Source: Cichorium intybus
Taxonomy: Eukaryota; Streptophyta; Magnoliopsida; Asterales; Asteraceae
DNA: 64,000 nt
Direction: 5' to 3'
NCBI GenBank assembly: GCA_023525715.1
Contig: JAKNSD010000060.1
Coordinates: forward strand, 62,001-126,000
Both the position numbers and the translations under genes were made by a program. Position 1 is the first letter of the stretch. Every line of letters starts with the position of its first letter. Shown here piece after piece: positions 15,696-27,195 of this stretch. The notes beneath the pieces are model-generated. The model was not told where the DNA came from and did not search any database. It was given only the letters and a program-made list of their open reading frames with translations.

Positions 15696-17850
15696 GGACA
15701 TGGTTAAAGAGAAATGGTCGAGTTACATTGGTTTCGGTAGGGCTGATGCCTACCTTGCAAATAAGCTGAAATTTCTGAAAAACGAGATAAAAAGATGGAA
15801 TTTGGAATCAAGGAAAAAAGAATCGATGGAGATAACTGAACACAAAAGAATAGTAGCAGAATTGGAAAAAACTGGGGAAACACGGGCACTCACGGAGGAA
15901 GAATTACATACCAGAGGTACTAGTCTTCAAAAAATTATAGAATTAGAAAAACTTCGTGTCCTTGACTTAAAACAAAAAGCAAGAGTAAAATGGACCGTAG
16001 AAGGAGACGAGAACACAAAATTCTTCCATGGCATAATTAACGGTAGAAACAGGAAAAACTCTATAAATGGTTTGATGATAAACGGGAGTTGGTCCACTGA
16101 TACGGTTGAAATCAAAATAGAGGTAAGGAATTTCTATCACAAAAAATTCACGGAAACACATCTTGACAGGCCGAAACTCCTCAGCCCCTATTTTAAAAAA
16201 TTAACAATGATGGAGGCAATTGGGCTAGAAGCTCCATTCACGGTTGAGGAGGTAAAATCCGCTATATGGGCGTGTGGCAGTGAGAAATCCCCCGGCCCGG
16301 ACGGTTTTACATTCAAGGTTATTAAAAAATCTTGGGCATTCATGATGCCTGATATCATGAAGTGCATCCTACATTTTGATGAATTTGGCTCACTGGCCCA
16401 GGGCTGCAACTCATCTTTTATAACCCTTGCTCCCAAGACGAAAGATCCGGCTTCTCTATCCGATTATCGTCCGATTAGCTTAATTGGGGTTATTTATAAA
16501 ATTATTTCGAAGACACTTGCAATCAGACTCAAGAAGGTGGTTGGCGGAATTGTGGGGGATGTTCAATCCGCATATGTCGAAGGTCGTAATATCCTAGACG
16601 GACCTTTAGTTATAAATGAATTACATTCATGGGCGAAGAAAACGAAAAAGAAATTATTATTATTCAAGGTGGATTTCGACAAGGCGTTTGATTCAGTAAA
16701 CTGGGCATACTTGGACTCAATAATGGAGCAAATGGGTTTCGGGACCAAGTGGAGAACATGGATTAAAGGTTGCTTACAATCATCTCGCACCTCAGTAATT
16801 ATAAATGGATCTCCAACGGACGAGTTCCAAATCTCAAAAGGTGTGAGACAAGGAGACCCCCTATCACCCTTCCTTTTCATACTAGCCATGGAAGGTTTAA
16901 ATGTAGCACTTGAGGCTGCGAGAGATAAAGGAATTTTCAAAGGGGTACAATTGCCGGGTAATGGACCGGTACTTACACATTTATTCTACGCGGACGACGC
17001 ACTATTCGTCGGGGAGTGGGACCGAGCAAACCTGAAAAATCTTGCCAGCATTCTTAAGTGATTTCATTTAGCCTCGGGCCTCAAAGTAAACTTCAATAAA
17101 TCCCGAGTATTTGGAATAGGAGCTGTTGCGGGGGAAGTGGCAAAATGGGCAAGTATTCTTGGATGTGAAGTTGGTTCTTTCCCCTTCACATACCTAGGGG
17201 TACCGGTAGGCGCAAACATGAACCTCACAAAAAATTGGAAGCCGATTGTTGACAAATTTAAAGCAAAACTATCAAAATGGAATTCCAAATCTCTCTCTTT
17301 TGGTGGTAGACTAACTTTAATTTCTTCTGTACTAGGTAACCTACCAACATACTATTTTTCTTTGTTTGCAGCTCCGGTGGCAGTGACGGAAACATTGGAG
17401 AGAATACGAAGAAGATTCCTATGGGGAGGTAACGACGACAAACGGAAAATACATTGGGTGGCATGGGAGAAAGTAACGGCTTCAAAATCAGCGGGTGGCT
17501 TAGGTGTGGGGAGCATAAGGGCATTAAACGTTGGCTTGATTATAAAATGGTGGTGGAGATTGAAAAAAGAAAAAGACGCAATTTGGAGTAGAGCTATAAC
17601 CAGCATGCATAATCTAAAAAACAAACCACTTCATCATATTGCAAATAGAAGCCTCTCGGGTGTATGGCACAATATAGCATCGGTTACCAAAGACCTCAAA
17701 AGAAACGACTTGGATATTAAAGACATTTTTGGCATAAACATCAAATCCGGGGAAAGTATCTCATTCTGGTCAGACACTTGGATAGGGACAGTACCACTGA
17801 AATCTAAATACCCATGGTTATACTGCCTGGAACAAAGAAAACTATGTTCA
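15640..17850 (+). pseudogene. LINE ORF2, reverse transcriptase part
   Basis: In the frame after the C-run shift. Motifs in order: GDENTKFFHG, SPGPDGFTF, YRPISLIGVIYKIISK, KVDFDKAFDSVNW (first catalytic Asp), GVRQGDPLSPFLF and the FYADDALF box with the YADD catalytic pair. A TGA at 17059-17061 interrupts the frame just after the catalytic region. It then reopens as FHLASGLKVNFNKS and FPFTYLGVPVGANM, typical of plant LINE RTs. It is cut at 17850 by the LTR retrotransposon. Confidence 0.9.
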
Positions 17851-19638
17851 TGTAACATCCCAAAATTTTAGGGTAAAATTAAAAAAATTTAAACGAACAC
17901 TTTAATATAAGAAAAGCCACTTAATTAATTTTGACAAAATTCCATAACTTATAAGTTTAATGAAAACATCCCAGGATTAACAAAAGTTAATGAAATCACA
18001 ACATAACGGAACATCCATTCAAAAACAGTCCTACAATGAAGCAGCACAGTGTATACACGTCACGCCTTGCCATCCATGGTACCTGATGTACCTGAAACAG
18101 TAGTTTATATAGGGAAAGGGTAAGCACGGAGCTTAGTGAGTTCCTCAAAATACCATACGATCCATCACATATAACATACAACACATCATAACCATTCATA
18201 TGTCTGTGAGACTCGCGGGCTATCCCTGTTCCGCCTGAAGACTCACGGGCAGTTCCCGTTCTGTCTTATCGCTCGCAGGCTTTTCCCGTTCCGTCTAATG
18301 ACTCGCAGGCTATTCCCGTTCCGCCTATTGGCTCGCGGGCTATCCCGTTCCGTCCACAAACAATCATTATCATAGCAATAATTCATACAATTATCATAAC
18401 AGGTAAGATCACCTTAGTCTAACATATCTTCCTTCCTACACATGCAATATCACCTATAGTATAGTGAGAAGACTCACCTGATTATAGTTGACTATATCGT
18501 TTATCTTTCTCGGCTTTGTAATTCCTTCAACTTTAACTGTTAACATAATAAGAAATCTATCATTTCTTAATCCTTAACTATATTATAGTCGTATCATTAA
18601 ACCCTTCAATAATTCCAATATGATACTCCATGATTTATCAAGTAAAGAACGGCCAGGTAGAAGATTAGATGGGGTGGCAGGATCCTTTCAGCATTTTAGC
18701 CTTTCGGAAAATCCAACAACCAGATCCTAAGTAATCGGCCTAGTCACCGTCCTCGTAAGTAAATCAATCGGTATTATTTTCGGAAATTACGAATTGTTAT
18801 AATAACGACATTTTAAGGTTTTTGTTTACTATTGTTAGAAATGAGTATAATATAACATATGTTATACTTATTAAATATTCTACTTCTTAACAAAAACTAT
18901 TTTACAATACCTAATTAAGCTATAGAAAGGTTTGTAGTTACCTTATGACCAGTCGTCGAGATCTATAACTCCTTCGTTAGGCTTTTGAGCTTCCTTCCGC
19001 TCACTTGCTTACACTCTAGTGCTTAGAAACCTCTATATATTGGATTGAGATTTAGTTGTGTGGTTTATGAGATGTTTTGAGGGGTATTTATACTTGAATT
19101 CTTGAATAAAAAATGACATGACACTTTTGACAAAAGATTTTAATAATATAACTTTGTTGAAATTAATACCTTCTAGAATCAGTCTGTTCAAGACTGGTTT
19201 ATCCGACTTTAAACCCATGAAATTCACGTTTTTAATTGATATTCCAAAAGTTTATCTCAATACCTTTCCAGGGATGTATTTTACGTATTTATATGATTTT
19301 TCTATGATTTATTATGAATTTTTGAAAACAGACTATCTAATCTGTCAATTCCGAACTAATCAGTAAAGATTGCATTTTTTACCATAGATAATATCATTTT
19401 CAAGCTTACTATTATTTTTGGTAATTATACTAGACTCAATTTTTAAACTTTGTGCATTGGTTTGAGGTCCAAACGAGTTTCCTAGAATTAATTATGATTT
19501 TTCTAAAAACGACACAAAATGCTGATTTTCATATGAAATTGTAACTAAAGTTTTTCTTAGCTTTATAACTACCAACATCATATAATTCCTAACACTCTTA
19601 TTTTAAGTATATGTTATAATCAGGATACGGGTCTTACA
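17851..19638 (-). repeat. Left LTR (3' LTR of the minus-strand element)
   Basis: 1788 bp, TG...CA ends on both strands. By eye it differs from the other LTR at about seven bases, all between about 19204 and 19625. It contains a 30-35 bp tandem repeat block. Confidence 0.93.
18208..18355. repeat. Tandem repeat in left LTR, about 5 x 30-35 bp
   Basis: Five degenerate copies of a GACTCGCGGGCTATCCCGTT unit followed by a CCGCCTAAT-like spacer. The same block is in the right LTR at 24031-24178. It is GC-rich compared with its AT-rich surroundings and lies inside the LTR, so it may be a transcriptional control region. Confidence 0.85.
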
Positions 19639-19652
19639 AGTCTCCCCCACTT
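19639..19652 (-). promoter_or_regulatory. Polypurine tract of the LTR retrotransposon
   Basis: Minus strand AAGTGGGGGAGACT directly abuts the LTR start TGTAAGACC. It primes plus-strand DNA synthesis in LTR elements and fixes the element orientation as minus. Confidence 0.85.
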
Positions 19653-20408
19653 ATTTGGATTTCGTCCCGAAATCCGCATTCTCGAACTCCTCTATGTATT
19701 TCCCATCGAGTCCTTATGTCCTTCAAAAATCCTCCTCGTCTTATTGTCGAACCTTTACAAGATTTAATTATCTTTCCCTTTCAACATTCACATACCTCTG
19801 TAATAATGCTTAAGGTCTTTTTATTCTCATTCATTCCATACTTCTTTTCTTTTAATTACTCTATATGTACAAAAAAACTCTAACTGTTTCTCACAGTCCC
19901 ACACATCGACTTGACCGGCTACTATCTACAGTACATATTTAATACTTTCTAATCTACCTATATACATAGTTAACCTAGTTAACTTGCAACACCTAATTTT
20001 TAACACTATTTCGTATTTATATGAATTCGTCATATTTCAACACACATTTGCCTCAATTCAACATTTCTTTTAAATGTTTTTTGGCTAAATAAGTCTATTT
20101 TTGTAGAATCTCCAAATTTTTGTGTTCCACCGAAATATAAAATTTACATCATCTTTTGTAAGTTTTTTTTTTGGAGTACTGAACACTCTTTAAACTATTT
20201 CCATTATATGGAGACATAAAATTTTGTTTTATTTCAAAAGTCTCTTTATTATCTCGTTCTCACCAGAGTCAAGCAGAGAATTTTGAAAAAAAAATGTCAC
20301 TTGGGGTAGTGAAAAGTCGCATCTACAGTAGTTAGTTTGAATTTCGGTAACTAAAACGTGAGGTGTCCTTTCAGTTCCGTGTGTCCTTTCGGTTCCAGCT
20401 GCAAGATA

Positions 20409-20418
20409 CTATATATAC
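20409..20418 (+). promoter_or_regulatory. Candidate TATA box of the RWP-RK gene
   Basis: CTATATATAC lies about 90 bases before the ATG at 20503, a plausible plant TATA position. It reads away from the element's own LTR promoter. Sequence evidence only. Confidence 0.35.
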
Positions 20419-20502
20419 AGGTATGTAGTATCATTCATTTTCAGTCTCATCCTCTCTTATCACTAGTTTGTTCGTAAACAAACTCGTATTTAAAGCTGAG
20501 TC

Positions 20503-22129
20503 ATGGAAAACATATCTTCAATGGGCGATCTGTCGAACCCTGGACCTGGTTTTCCGCAAGTAGAGGGTACTTCAAACCAAGAATTCTTAATAGAGTTCGG
20601 TGACTCTAACATTCTAGACATCTATCATCCATACTTCGATTACCTTTCTAATGTTTTGTTTGATTTTGAATTATGGTACAGTCTTCCAGATATACTACCA
20701 ATAGAGCATCTCCACGATGAGCCGGAAATTTTTCCCGAGTTGAACATTAACTCAGATGATCCGGTGCATGCATCTGACTTTGCACTTGATCAGACTCCAT
20801 GCCTTCTACCAGGTTAAATTCTTTTGAATGATTCCTTTATAAGTATTCTATTTTGTTTTATCATTTGACATGTGTTATTTGTAGACCCATTTGTGGATGG
20901 TCTAACTAAGTACAATCTATTCATGGATGTGCACCCAACAAGCAGTGAGTTTGTCCCCATGAATCAAGAATTCATGGCTAGTATTCAGGATGAGAATCAA
21001 TTACAGAGGACTCATAACATAAATATTGAATTGAATCCCGAGTTTGGGGTTGGTTTTCAATATCAAGATCATCTTCGGTTGATTCAAAGGAATCTAGAAG
21101 GATTTCATAATCCTGAGATTTTAGTTCAAAACCAACAATTATTACCGATAGAGGCCACTAATTTTGATGAATCAATGTCCATCTTTGGGTCAAAAAATCA
21201 GGATCATGTTCAAATGATCCAGAATGATAACAATACATTTGGATTTGAACCTTCTAGTTCAGAATACATAGCAGGTGGCAGTGGAAGAGGTTTCAGACAT
21301 TTATTAAGTAGGGAAATAATAGCTGAACACTTTAACGAACCAATTGAGAAAGCTGCGAAGGAACTCAACATTGGAACAACACAATTAAAAAAACACTGTA
21401 GAGAATTAGGTATCAATCATTGGCCCCAACGACAACTTACGAGTTTGCAACCCTTATTGATCGTGCTGAGGTAAAAAAATTACATTTTTTTTAATTCCTT
21501 TATATCATAAGGTTGAAATTACTAAAGTTATTTGTGCCACAGAAATTTGGTAATGAATTTATTGAGGCAACAGAATTATCGGGAGATTTAATACCCAACC
21601 TAAAAAAGAAAAAGAAGCGATAATTGAAGGGTCACAATCGGGTCTAACAGACGGCACAAAGAAGCTAATACAAGCTGCTCATAAGGTTGTATTTAGGAAA
21701 AGAAAAATTCAGGAAAAGGGGGAAACTTCATCAAGAACTCATACACAGCAGCAATCTCTGCCATCTAATTCTGGTATGAGTAGTATTAACCCTGGTTTAC
21801 TCGAGTCTTCGAGTGAGGAGAATTTTTGAGGCTTTGTCGGTGACCTAGCCTGGTTTCCTCTTTCTTATAGCTACCTCCAACTGGTTCCGAATTAGATCCC
21901 TTCCTCATCACTGCCTTACTTACACACGCCCCAAATGAGTCAATATTTAGCCCCTAATCATGGGGTTACAGGTTCCAACCCTATCGAGACCCCATATCTT
22001 GGAGCTCCTCCTCCAATAACTGAAAGCATACAACTTCCAAATCCTCGAGAAGGTACAAGTCAACCTAATGATGACAAATATTGGAGTGTAGAAGATCTTT
22101 TCTCGCTTCTTTCTGATTCTCTGGTTTAG
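20503..22129 (+). pseudogene. RKD-like RWP-RK transcription factor gene carried inside an LTR retrotransposon
   Basis: Exon 1 is 20503-20812. A 72-bp intron (20813-20884, GT...AG) keeps the frame into exon 2 (20885-21470), which encodes the RWP-RK domain: LLSREIIAEHFNEPIEKAAK, ELNIGTTQLKKHCRELGI, then NHWPQRQLTSLQ. In RKD proteins (plant gametophyte and egg-cell regulators binding DNA through this domain) the signature is RWPxRK. Here it is HWPQRQ. After SLQ the reading frame appears to have lost one base near 21450. One base further on it reads LIDRAE, which splices (21471-21542) to KFGNEFIEATELSG. A second shift near 21580 is needed to continue to SSSEENF (stop at about 21829). A last open stretch at 21935-22129 ends in DDKYWSVEDLFSLLSDSLV, perhaps a final exon. 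The introns survive because the gene is antisense to the element transcript. This copy is probably non-functional. Confidence 0.8.
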
Positions 22130-23655
22130 GTTAGTAGTTCTGTAAACTTTTCTTAATGTATTAATATAAAGTTGTAGTAATGAATTAAATATATTGACGT
22201 GTTACTATAATTTTAATAATTTCATCGATTCAATATAATATTCATGTTGTTCCCTTAATTTTGTATTCCTCTCCCACTTGGACTAAAGTCCAAGTCTGTT
22301 TATTCGATTTATAACCTTTTTTTACGAGCCCTTACTCTCGAACGAAAAACAAGCCCACTCTGCTCAGCCAACAACTTGCATCGGGGGCAAACACTATCTC
22401 AATAAACATGTTTCGATAATGTAAAGATGTTTGCATCAACCACCATATGTTACTCATCCGCTTGCGACCCTAGTCAACACCTCTATCGTCAGTTACCTCA
22501 ATCACGAGTGAGTGATCCAAACTCTCAACCCACACGACCTGATCAATCACTCAAGCAAGATCAATACAAGGGTAGGTAGCCCCACTATTACACAGCACTA
22601 GGCATGTACAGAGTTGACTCAAAAATACCCGCCATCATCTCAGGCGCCGCTTGCACCTCTTTGACCGTGAGTTGGAAAACTCACCCTTGCATCCTCTAGT
22701 CCCTGTCTAACTTGTACGCCCATTAGTTGCATGAAAATAGCTACCACAATAGCATTTTGGCATTCTCCCTTTCAACAGTCTTTAAGCTCAGTGATCAACT
22801 TAAGCATGATCGGTCCAACCAAACTGGTATGATCGCATTTTAATTGTTCCTACTGAACCTCACAATCAACATTCAAAAATTGAATGGATAAAAGTCTACC
22901 ACATTACACTAGCATTTAAGTTAATTATGCTAGACACTCACATACTCAGCTCCTTGGATCCTTCGTGACGAACTCCCGACTCGAACGTGGATCCTGTGCT
23001 TTCGATAGTAGGAGCTCTACTACTACCTTCCACACCTATCCATGTTCGTTCCAAGACCTGTCTCGAAATATCCAATTCGCTTCTCACCGATAATTTTAAC
23101 ACATATGCCCTTACAAGGCATATGTCAACCCTTCTAGGAATACTTGGAATCCCACCCCCACCCTGCTATTCTAACTAAGACGGAACTTCCTCCAGTGATG
23201 ACAGGTTGTTTCGCGAACGTAGTTGTATACAATATCGAACTAAACAGTCTTTCAAATAAGAGAATCTTCCCTAAGGCAACAACCAAACAAGGAACATGCA
23301 ATAAGGTCAACTCACACATTCTATGACTATTCAGTCCATATTGTATACAACTTAGTGGAAATCTCTAAGCAACCTATCGGCACTAGCATACAGTTCTATT
23401 AGCAAATAGCAGATAATAATATAACAATGTGTGATCTCTACCAGGCATTTCAGCAAACATATACCATATGTTTTTTTTAACATCCACAATATTAAATACT
23501 TAACCCTTTTCTTATACTGGCGTCGGCTGGCGGTACACACTGTGTCTTCAGTTCACCCTTCATAAAACATACTTCTTTCGTAAAAATGTTTTAAGAAAAC
23601 TCTTAAGCCTCAACTTGAGTCCAGAACTCACTAAGTGAGCATGATTCTCTCAAGC
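22130..23655 (-). other. Non-coding leader side of the LTR retrotransposon
   Basis: About 1.5 kb between the PBS and the captured gene, where gag would normally start. No gag or zinc-knuckle sequence is seen on either strand. The short ORFs have no motif. Confidence 0.6.
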
Positions 23656-23656
23656 T

Positions 23657-23671
23657 GTGCTCTGATACCAA
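23657..23671 (-). promoter_or_regulatory. Primer-binding site (initiator-Met tRNA)
   Basis: Minus strand TTGGTATCAGAGC follows the LTR end TTACA after a 2-3 base spacer. It is complementary to the 3' end of plant initiator-Met tRNA, the usual primer for plant LTR elements. Confidence 0.9.
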
Positions 23672-23673
23672 CT

Positions 23674-25461
23674 TGTAACATCCCAAAATTTTAGGGTAAA
23701 ATTAAAAAAATTTAAACGAACACTTTAATATAAGAAAAGCCACTTAATTAATTTTGACAAAATTCCATAACTTATAAGTTTAATGAAAACATCCCAGGAT
23801 TAACAAAAGTTAATGAAATCACAACATAACGGAACATCCATTCAAAAACAGTCCTACAATGAAGCAGCACAGTGTATACACGTCACGCCTTGCCATCCAT
23901 GGTACCTGATGTACCTGAAACAGTAGTTTATATAGGGAAAGGGTAAGCACGGAGCTTAGTGAGTTCCTCAAAATACCATACGATCCATCACATATAACAT
24001 ACAACACATCATAACCATTCATATGTCTGTGAGACTCGCGGGCTATCCCTGTTCCGCCTGAAGACTCACGGGCAGTTCCCGTTCTGTCTTATCGCTCGCA
24101 GGCTTTTCCCGTTCCGTCTAATGACTCGCAGGCTATTCCCGTTCCGCCTATTGGCTCGCGGGCTATCCCGTTCCGTCCACAAACAATCATTATCATAGCA
24201 ATAATTCATACAATTATCATAACAGGTAAGATCACCTTAGTCTAACATATCTTCCTTCCTACACATGCAATATCACCTATAGTATAGTGAGAAGACTCAC
24301 CTGATTATAGTTGACTATATCGTTTATCTTTCTCGGCTTTGTAATTCCTTCAACTTTAACTGTTAACATAATAAGAAATCTATCATTTCTTAATCCTTAA
24401 CTATATTATAGTCGTATCATTAAACCCTTCAATAATTCCAATATGATACTCCATGATTTATCAAGTAAAGAACGGCCAGGTAGAAGATTAGATGGGGTGG
24501 CAGGATCCTTTCAGCATTTTAGCCTTTCGGAAAATCCAACAACCAGATCCTAAGTAATCGGCCTAGTCACCGTCCTCGTAAGTAAATCAATCGGTATTAT
24601 TTTCGGAAATTACGAATTGTTATAATAACGACATTTTAAGGTTTTTGTTTACTATTGTTAGAAATGAGTATAATATAACATATGTTATACTTATTAAATA
24701 TTCTACTTCTTAACAAAAACTATTTTACAATACCTAATTAAGCTATAGAAAGGTTTGTAGTTACCTTATGACCAGTCGTCGAGATCTATAACTCCTTCGT
24801 TAGGCTTTTGAGCTTCCTTCCGCTCACTTGCTTACACTCTAGTGCTTAGAAACCTCTATATATTGGATTGAGATTTAGTTGTGTGGTTTATGAGATGTTT
24901 TGAGGGGTATTTATACTTGAATTCTTGAATAAAAAATGACATGACACTTTTGACAAAAGATTTTAATAATATAACTTTGTTGAAATTAATACCTTCTAGA
25001 ATCAGTCTGTTCAAGACTGGTTTAGCAGACTTTAAACCCATGAAATTCACGTTTTTAATTGATATTCTAGAAGTTTATCTCAATACCTTTCCAGGGATGT
25101 ATTTTACGTATTTATATGATTTTTCTATGATTTATTATGAATTTTTGAAAACAGACTATCTAATCTGTCAATTCCGAACTAATCAGTAAAGATTGCATTT
25201 TTTACCATAGATAATGTCATTTTCAAGCTTACTATTATTTTTGGTAATTATACTAGACTCAATTTTTAAACTTTTTGCATTGGTTTGAGGTCCAAACGAG
25301 TTTCCTAGAATTAATTATGATTTTTCTAAAAACGACACAAAATGCTGATTTTCATATGAAATTGTAACTAAAGTTTTTCTTAGCTTTATAACTACCAACA
25401 TCATATAATTCCTAACACTCTTATTTTAAGTATATGTTATAATCAAGATACGGGTCTTACA
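23674..25461 (-). repeat. Right LTR (5' LTR of the minus-strand element)
   Basis: 1788 bp, almost identical to 17851-19638. The few mismatches indicate a recent insertion. It is followed by the target duplication GTTCA. Confidence 0.93.
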
Positions 25462-25466
25462 GTTCA

Positions 25467-26198
25467 GTTGCGGACCGATTTTACGATGGAGTATTTGTGG
25501 GTCACTGGACTGTTGACACACATATGATGGAACAGTCAAGTGAATACAATTCTTTCATAGGTGACATGGCGAGGGTAACACTATCGACAGGAGAATACTC
25601 ATGGGATAGCATTCTGGATGAGGATGGCAGGTTCACGGTCAGGGCAATGAGACGACTAATAGACCAGAAAAATGAATCACAACTACATCTACCAGAGTTT
25701 GATTGGAGCAAAGATGTCCCCTTAAAAGTAAATTGTTTTGTGTGGCAGGCCATGCAGAATCGCATCCCGACACTTACAGCCTTACGAGCACGTAATATTG
25801 AGACGATCACAACTCAATGCTGTGCATGTGTTAACGAGCAGGAATCGACGGAACACCTTCTTATCACCTGTTCATACGCTAAAGCCATCCGTGAAAAAAT
25901 CCTCAAATGGTGTAATCTGCCCATCCCAAACATCACCTCTATACAAGACTTGCTCAACATTGGAGAGAATTGGAGCCGGAATAACAGGAAAAGGAAAAGG
26001 TTGAAAGCGATAATATATGGACTTCTATGGTTCACGTGGAAACTTAGAAACGATAGAATTTTCAATTGTTCGTTTTTAAGTCCAGCTAAAGGAGTGGATC
26101 GTATAAAATCGGAGGTGCACCTTTGGTTAAAAAGCAGAGGAAAACGTGGGTGCCCAGATTGGTTAGCTTGGTCAAACTCTCCTTTCGTAAATCTGTAA
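25467..26198 (+). pseudogene. LINE ORF2, C-terminal part (zf-RVT-like)
   Basis: Continuation of ORF2 after the inserted element. Joining base 17850 to 25467 keeps the frame (KLC S / V ADRFYDG). It contains the plant zf-RVT-type region: FTVRAMRRL, WSKDVPLKVNCFVWQAMQNR, then CCACVNEQESTEHLLITCSY with the Cys/His pattern, and a basic Trp-rich end. The stop is TAA at 26196-26198, followed by a 3' UTR of about 160 bp and the A tail. Confidence 0.88.
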
Positions 26199-26383
26199 TG
26201 ATGTAGGAGAGTCATAGTTTGTTTTAATCCATGTCCTGATGTGATTTTTTTTTGGCGTCAAATGTACGGCTATTCAGCCAAGTTTAGTTCTCTTCAGTTG
26301 TTCTTGTTTTGCTCCTCTAGTTTCTTACTAGTGTGGTTGCCTAATAATATGTTGTTGTTTCAAAAAAAAAGATATTTTTTGAT

Positions 26384-27019
26384 GATTTAAAATTGAGGAT
26401 ATGATGTTATACGATGATTTTTTTCAAGTTAAAAAAGAGTACAAATGTAATTTTGTTTTCATCTTTGATAAGCAAATTCAAATAAGTAAGAAGGAACAAT
26501 TTGTAAAAACTAACTTATTCAAGTCAACAAACACTTTTTATTGTATGTTATACAAACACTAAATGCTTATGGAACGTGACAAACCATTCAGCCTCTCATA
26601 TTACCCCATTTAGTAATTAGAGCATCCAACATAGATGGGAGTGATTTGTAGTTTGTACAAAATAATTTTTATCCATACACCACAACTTGATACTTTTTAG
26701 ACATATTGTGCAACCTCTTTAAAACAGTAGTTATGTATGAATAAAACTTGTCCTGGACAAATCACATCGCAACATAGATTAGCTAGAGTTGGAAAAAGAA
26801 TTTTATAACAATGAATTTTATAATAATGAATGTTATCAATAACCTGTATGCCGATCTCCAATTGTCACAAAGAGTATACAAAATTATGATTGTTCTCATT
26901 ACTTGCAAGAAACCCAAATCAAGAATACGAGATCATTTTTTGCATAATAAGTCTTGGAAGCACAAAGTCCAATCATAATTTTCTAGGAAACACAAAGATA
27001 AATAACAAAACGCAAAAAG
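26384..27019. other. Intergenic, nothing assigned
   Basis: AT-rich. No gene or repeat recognised between the LINE target duplication and the small poly(T)-headed insertion. Confidence 0.4.
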
Positions 27020-27037
27020 GTCGTTCTCTCAAAACGG

Positions 27038-27177
27038 TTCTTTTTTTTTTTTTTTTTTTTTTTTTTGAATGATCCAAAGATCACCATTGAATGAAAAACA
27101 GTTTCATATCACTGGAGTCAATAATAAGCATAAATTAAAAATCGGTTTTTTTTTTTCTGAAAAGCAAATACTAGACC
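27038..27177 (-). mobile_element. Short 5'-truncated non-LTR retrotransposon insertion
   Basis: 140 bp with a poly(T) head (about 27041-27066, a poly(A) tail on the minus strand), flanked by an 18-bp target duplication GTCGTTCTCTCAAAACGG at 27020-27037 and 27178-27195. The minus-strand wording before the tail (GATCTTTGGATCATTC) is typical of a LINE 3' UTR. Confidence 0.85.
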
Positions 27178-27195
27178 GTCGTTCTCTCAAAACGG

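Larger units (their letters stand above)
17851..25461 (-). mobile_element. Non-autonomous LTR retrotransposon carrying an antisense RWP-RK gene
   Basis: A 7611-bp element with a perfect 5-bp target duplication GTTCA (17846-17850 and 25462-25466) and two 1788-bp LTRs. Orientation is minus: next to the right LTR the minus strand reads TTGGTATCAGAGCACAGC, the complement of initiator-Met tRNA (PBS), and next to the left LTR it reads AAGTGGGGGAGACT (polypurine tract). The LTR starts TGTAAGACCCG and ends GATGTTACA. The 4.0-kb interior shows no gag, protease, RT or integrase. The minus-strand wording before the polypurine tract (GGGACGAAATCC) resembles the end of Ty3-type pol genes, so a Ty3-derived LARD-like element is the best guess. 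The interior instead holds an RKD-like gene on the opposite strand. Confidence 0.93.
12941..26370 (+). mobile_element. Full-length L1-type LINE, split by an LTR retrotransposon
   Basis: The element is flanked by the direct repeat GATATTTTTTGAT at 12928-12940 and 26371-26383 (14 bp if the preceding A is counted) and ends in a short A run at 26362-26370. Without the inserted LTR element it is about 5.8 kb. It has ORF1 (RRM plus DUF4283-like) and ORF2 (endonuclease, reverse transcriptase, C-terminal zf-RVT-like domain). ORF2 starts on an ATGA overlap with the ORF1 stop. The 5' leader is only about 23 bp before the first ATG. Three in-frame stops and one frameshift in a C run make this copy inactive as read. 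ORF2 continues across the LTR-element insertion once one copy of GTTCA is removed. Confidence 0.93.

Noticed and set aside
17996..18199. 67-codon ORF present twice (also 23819-24022), and the 82-codon ORF at 19118 and 24941
   Set aside because: They lie in the two LTRs and are duplicated only because the LTRs are. No protein motif, and LTRs are non-coding.
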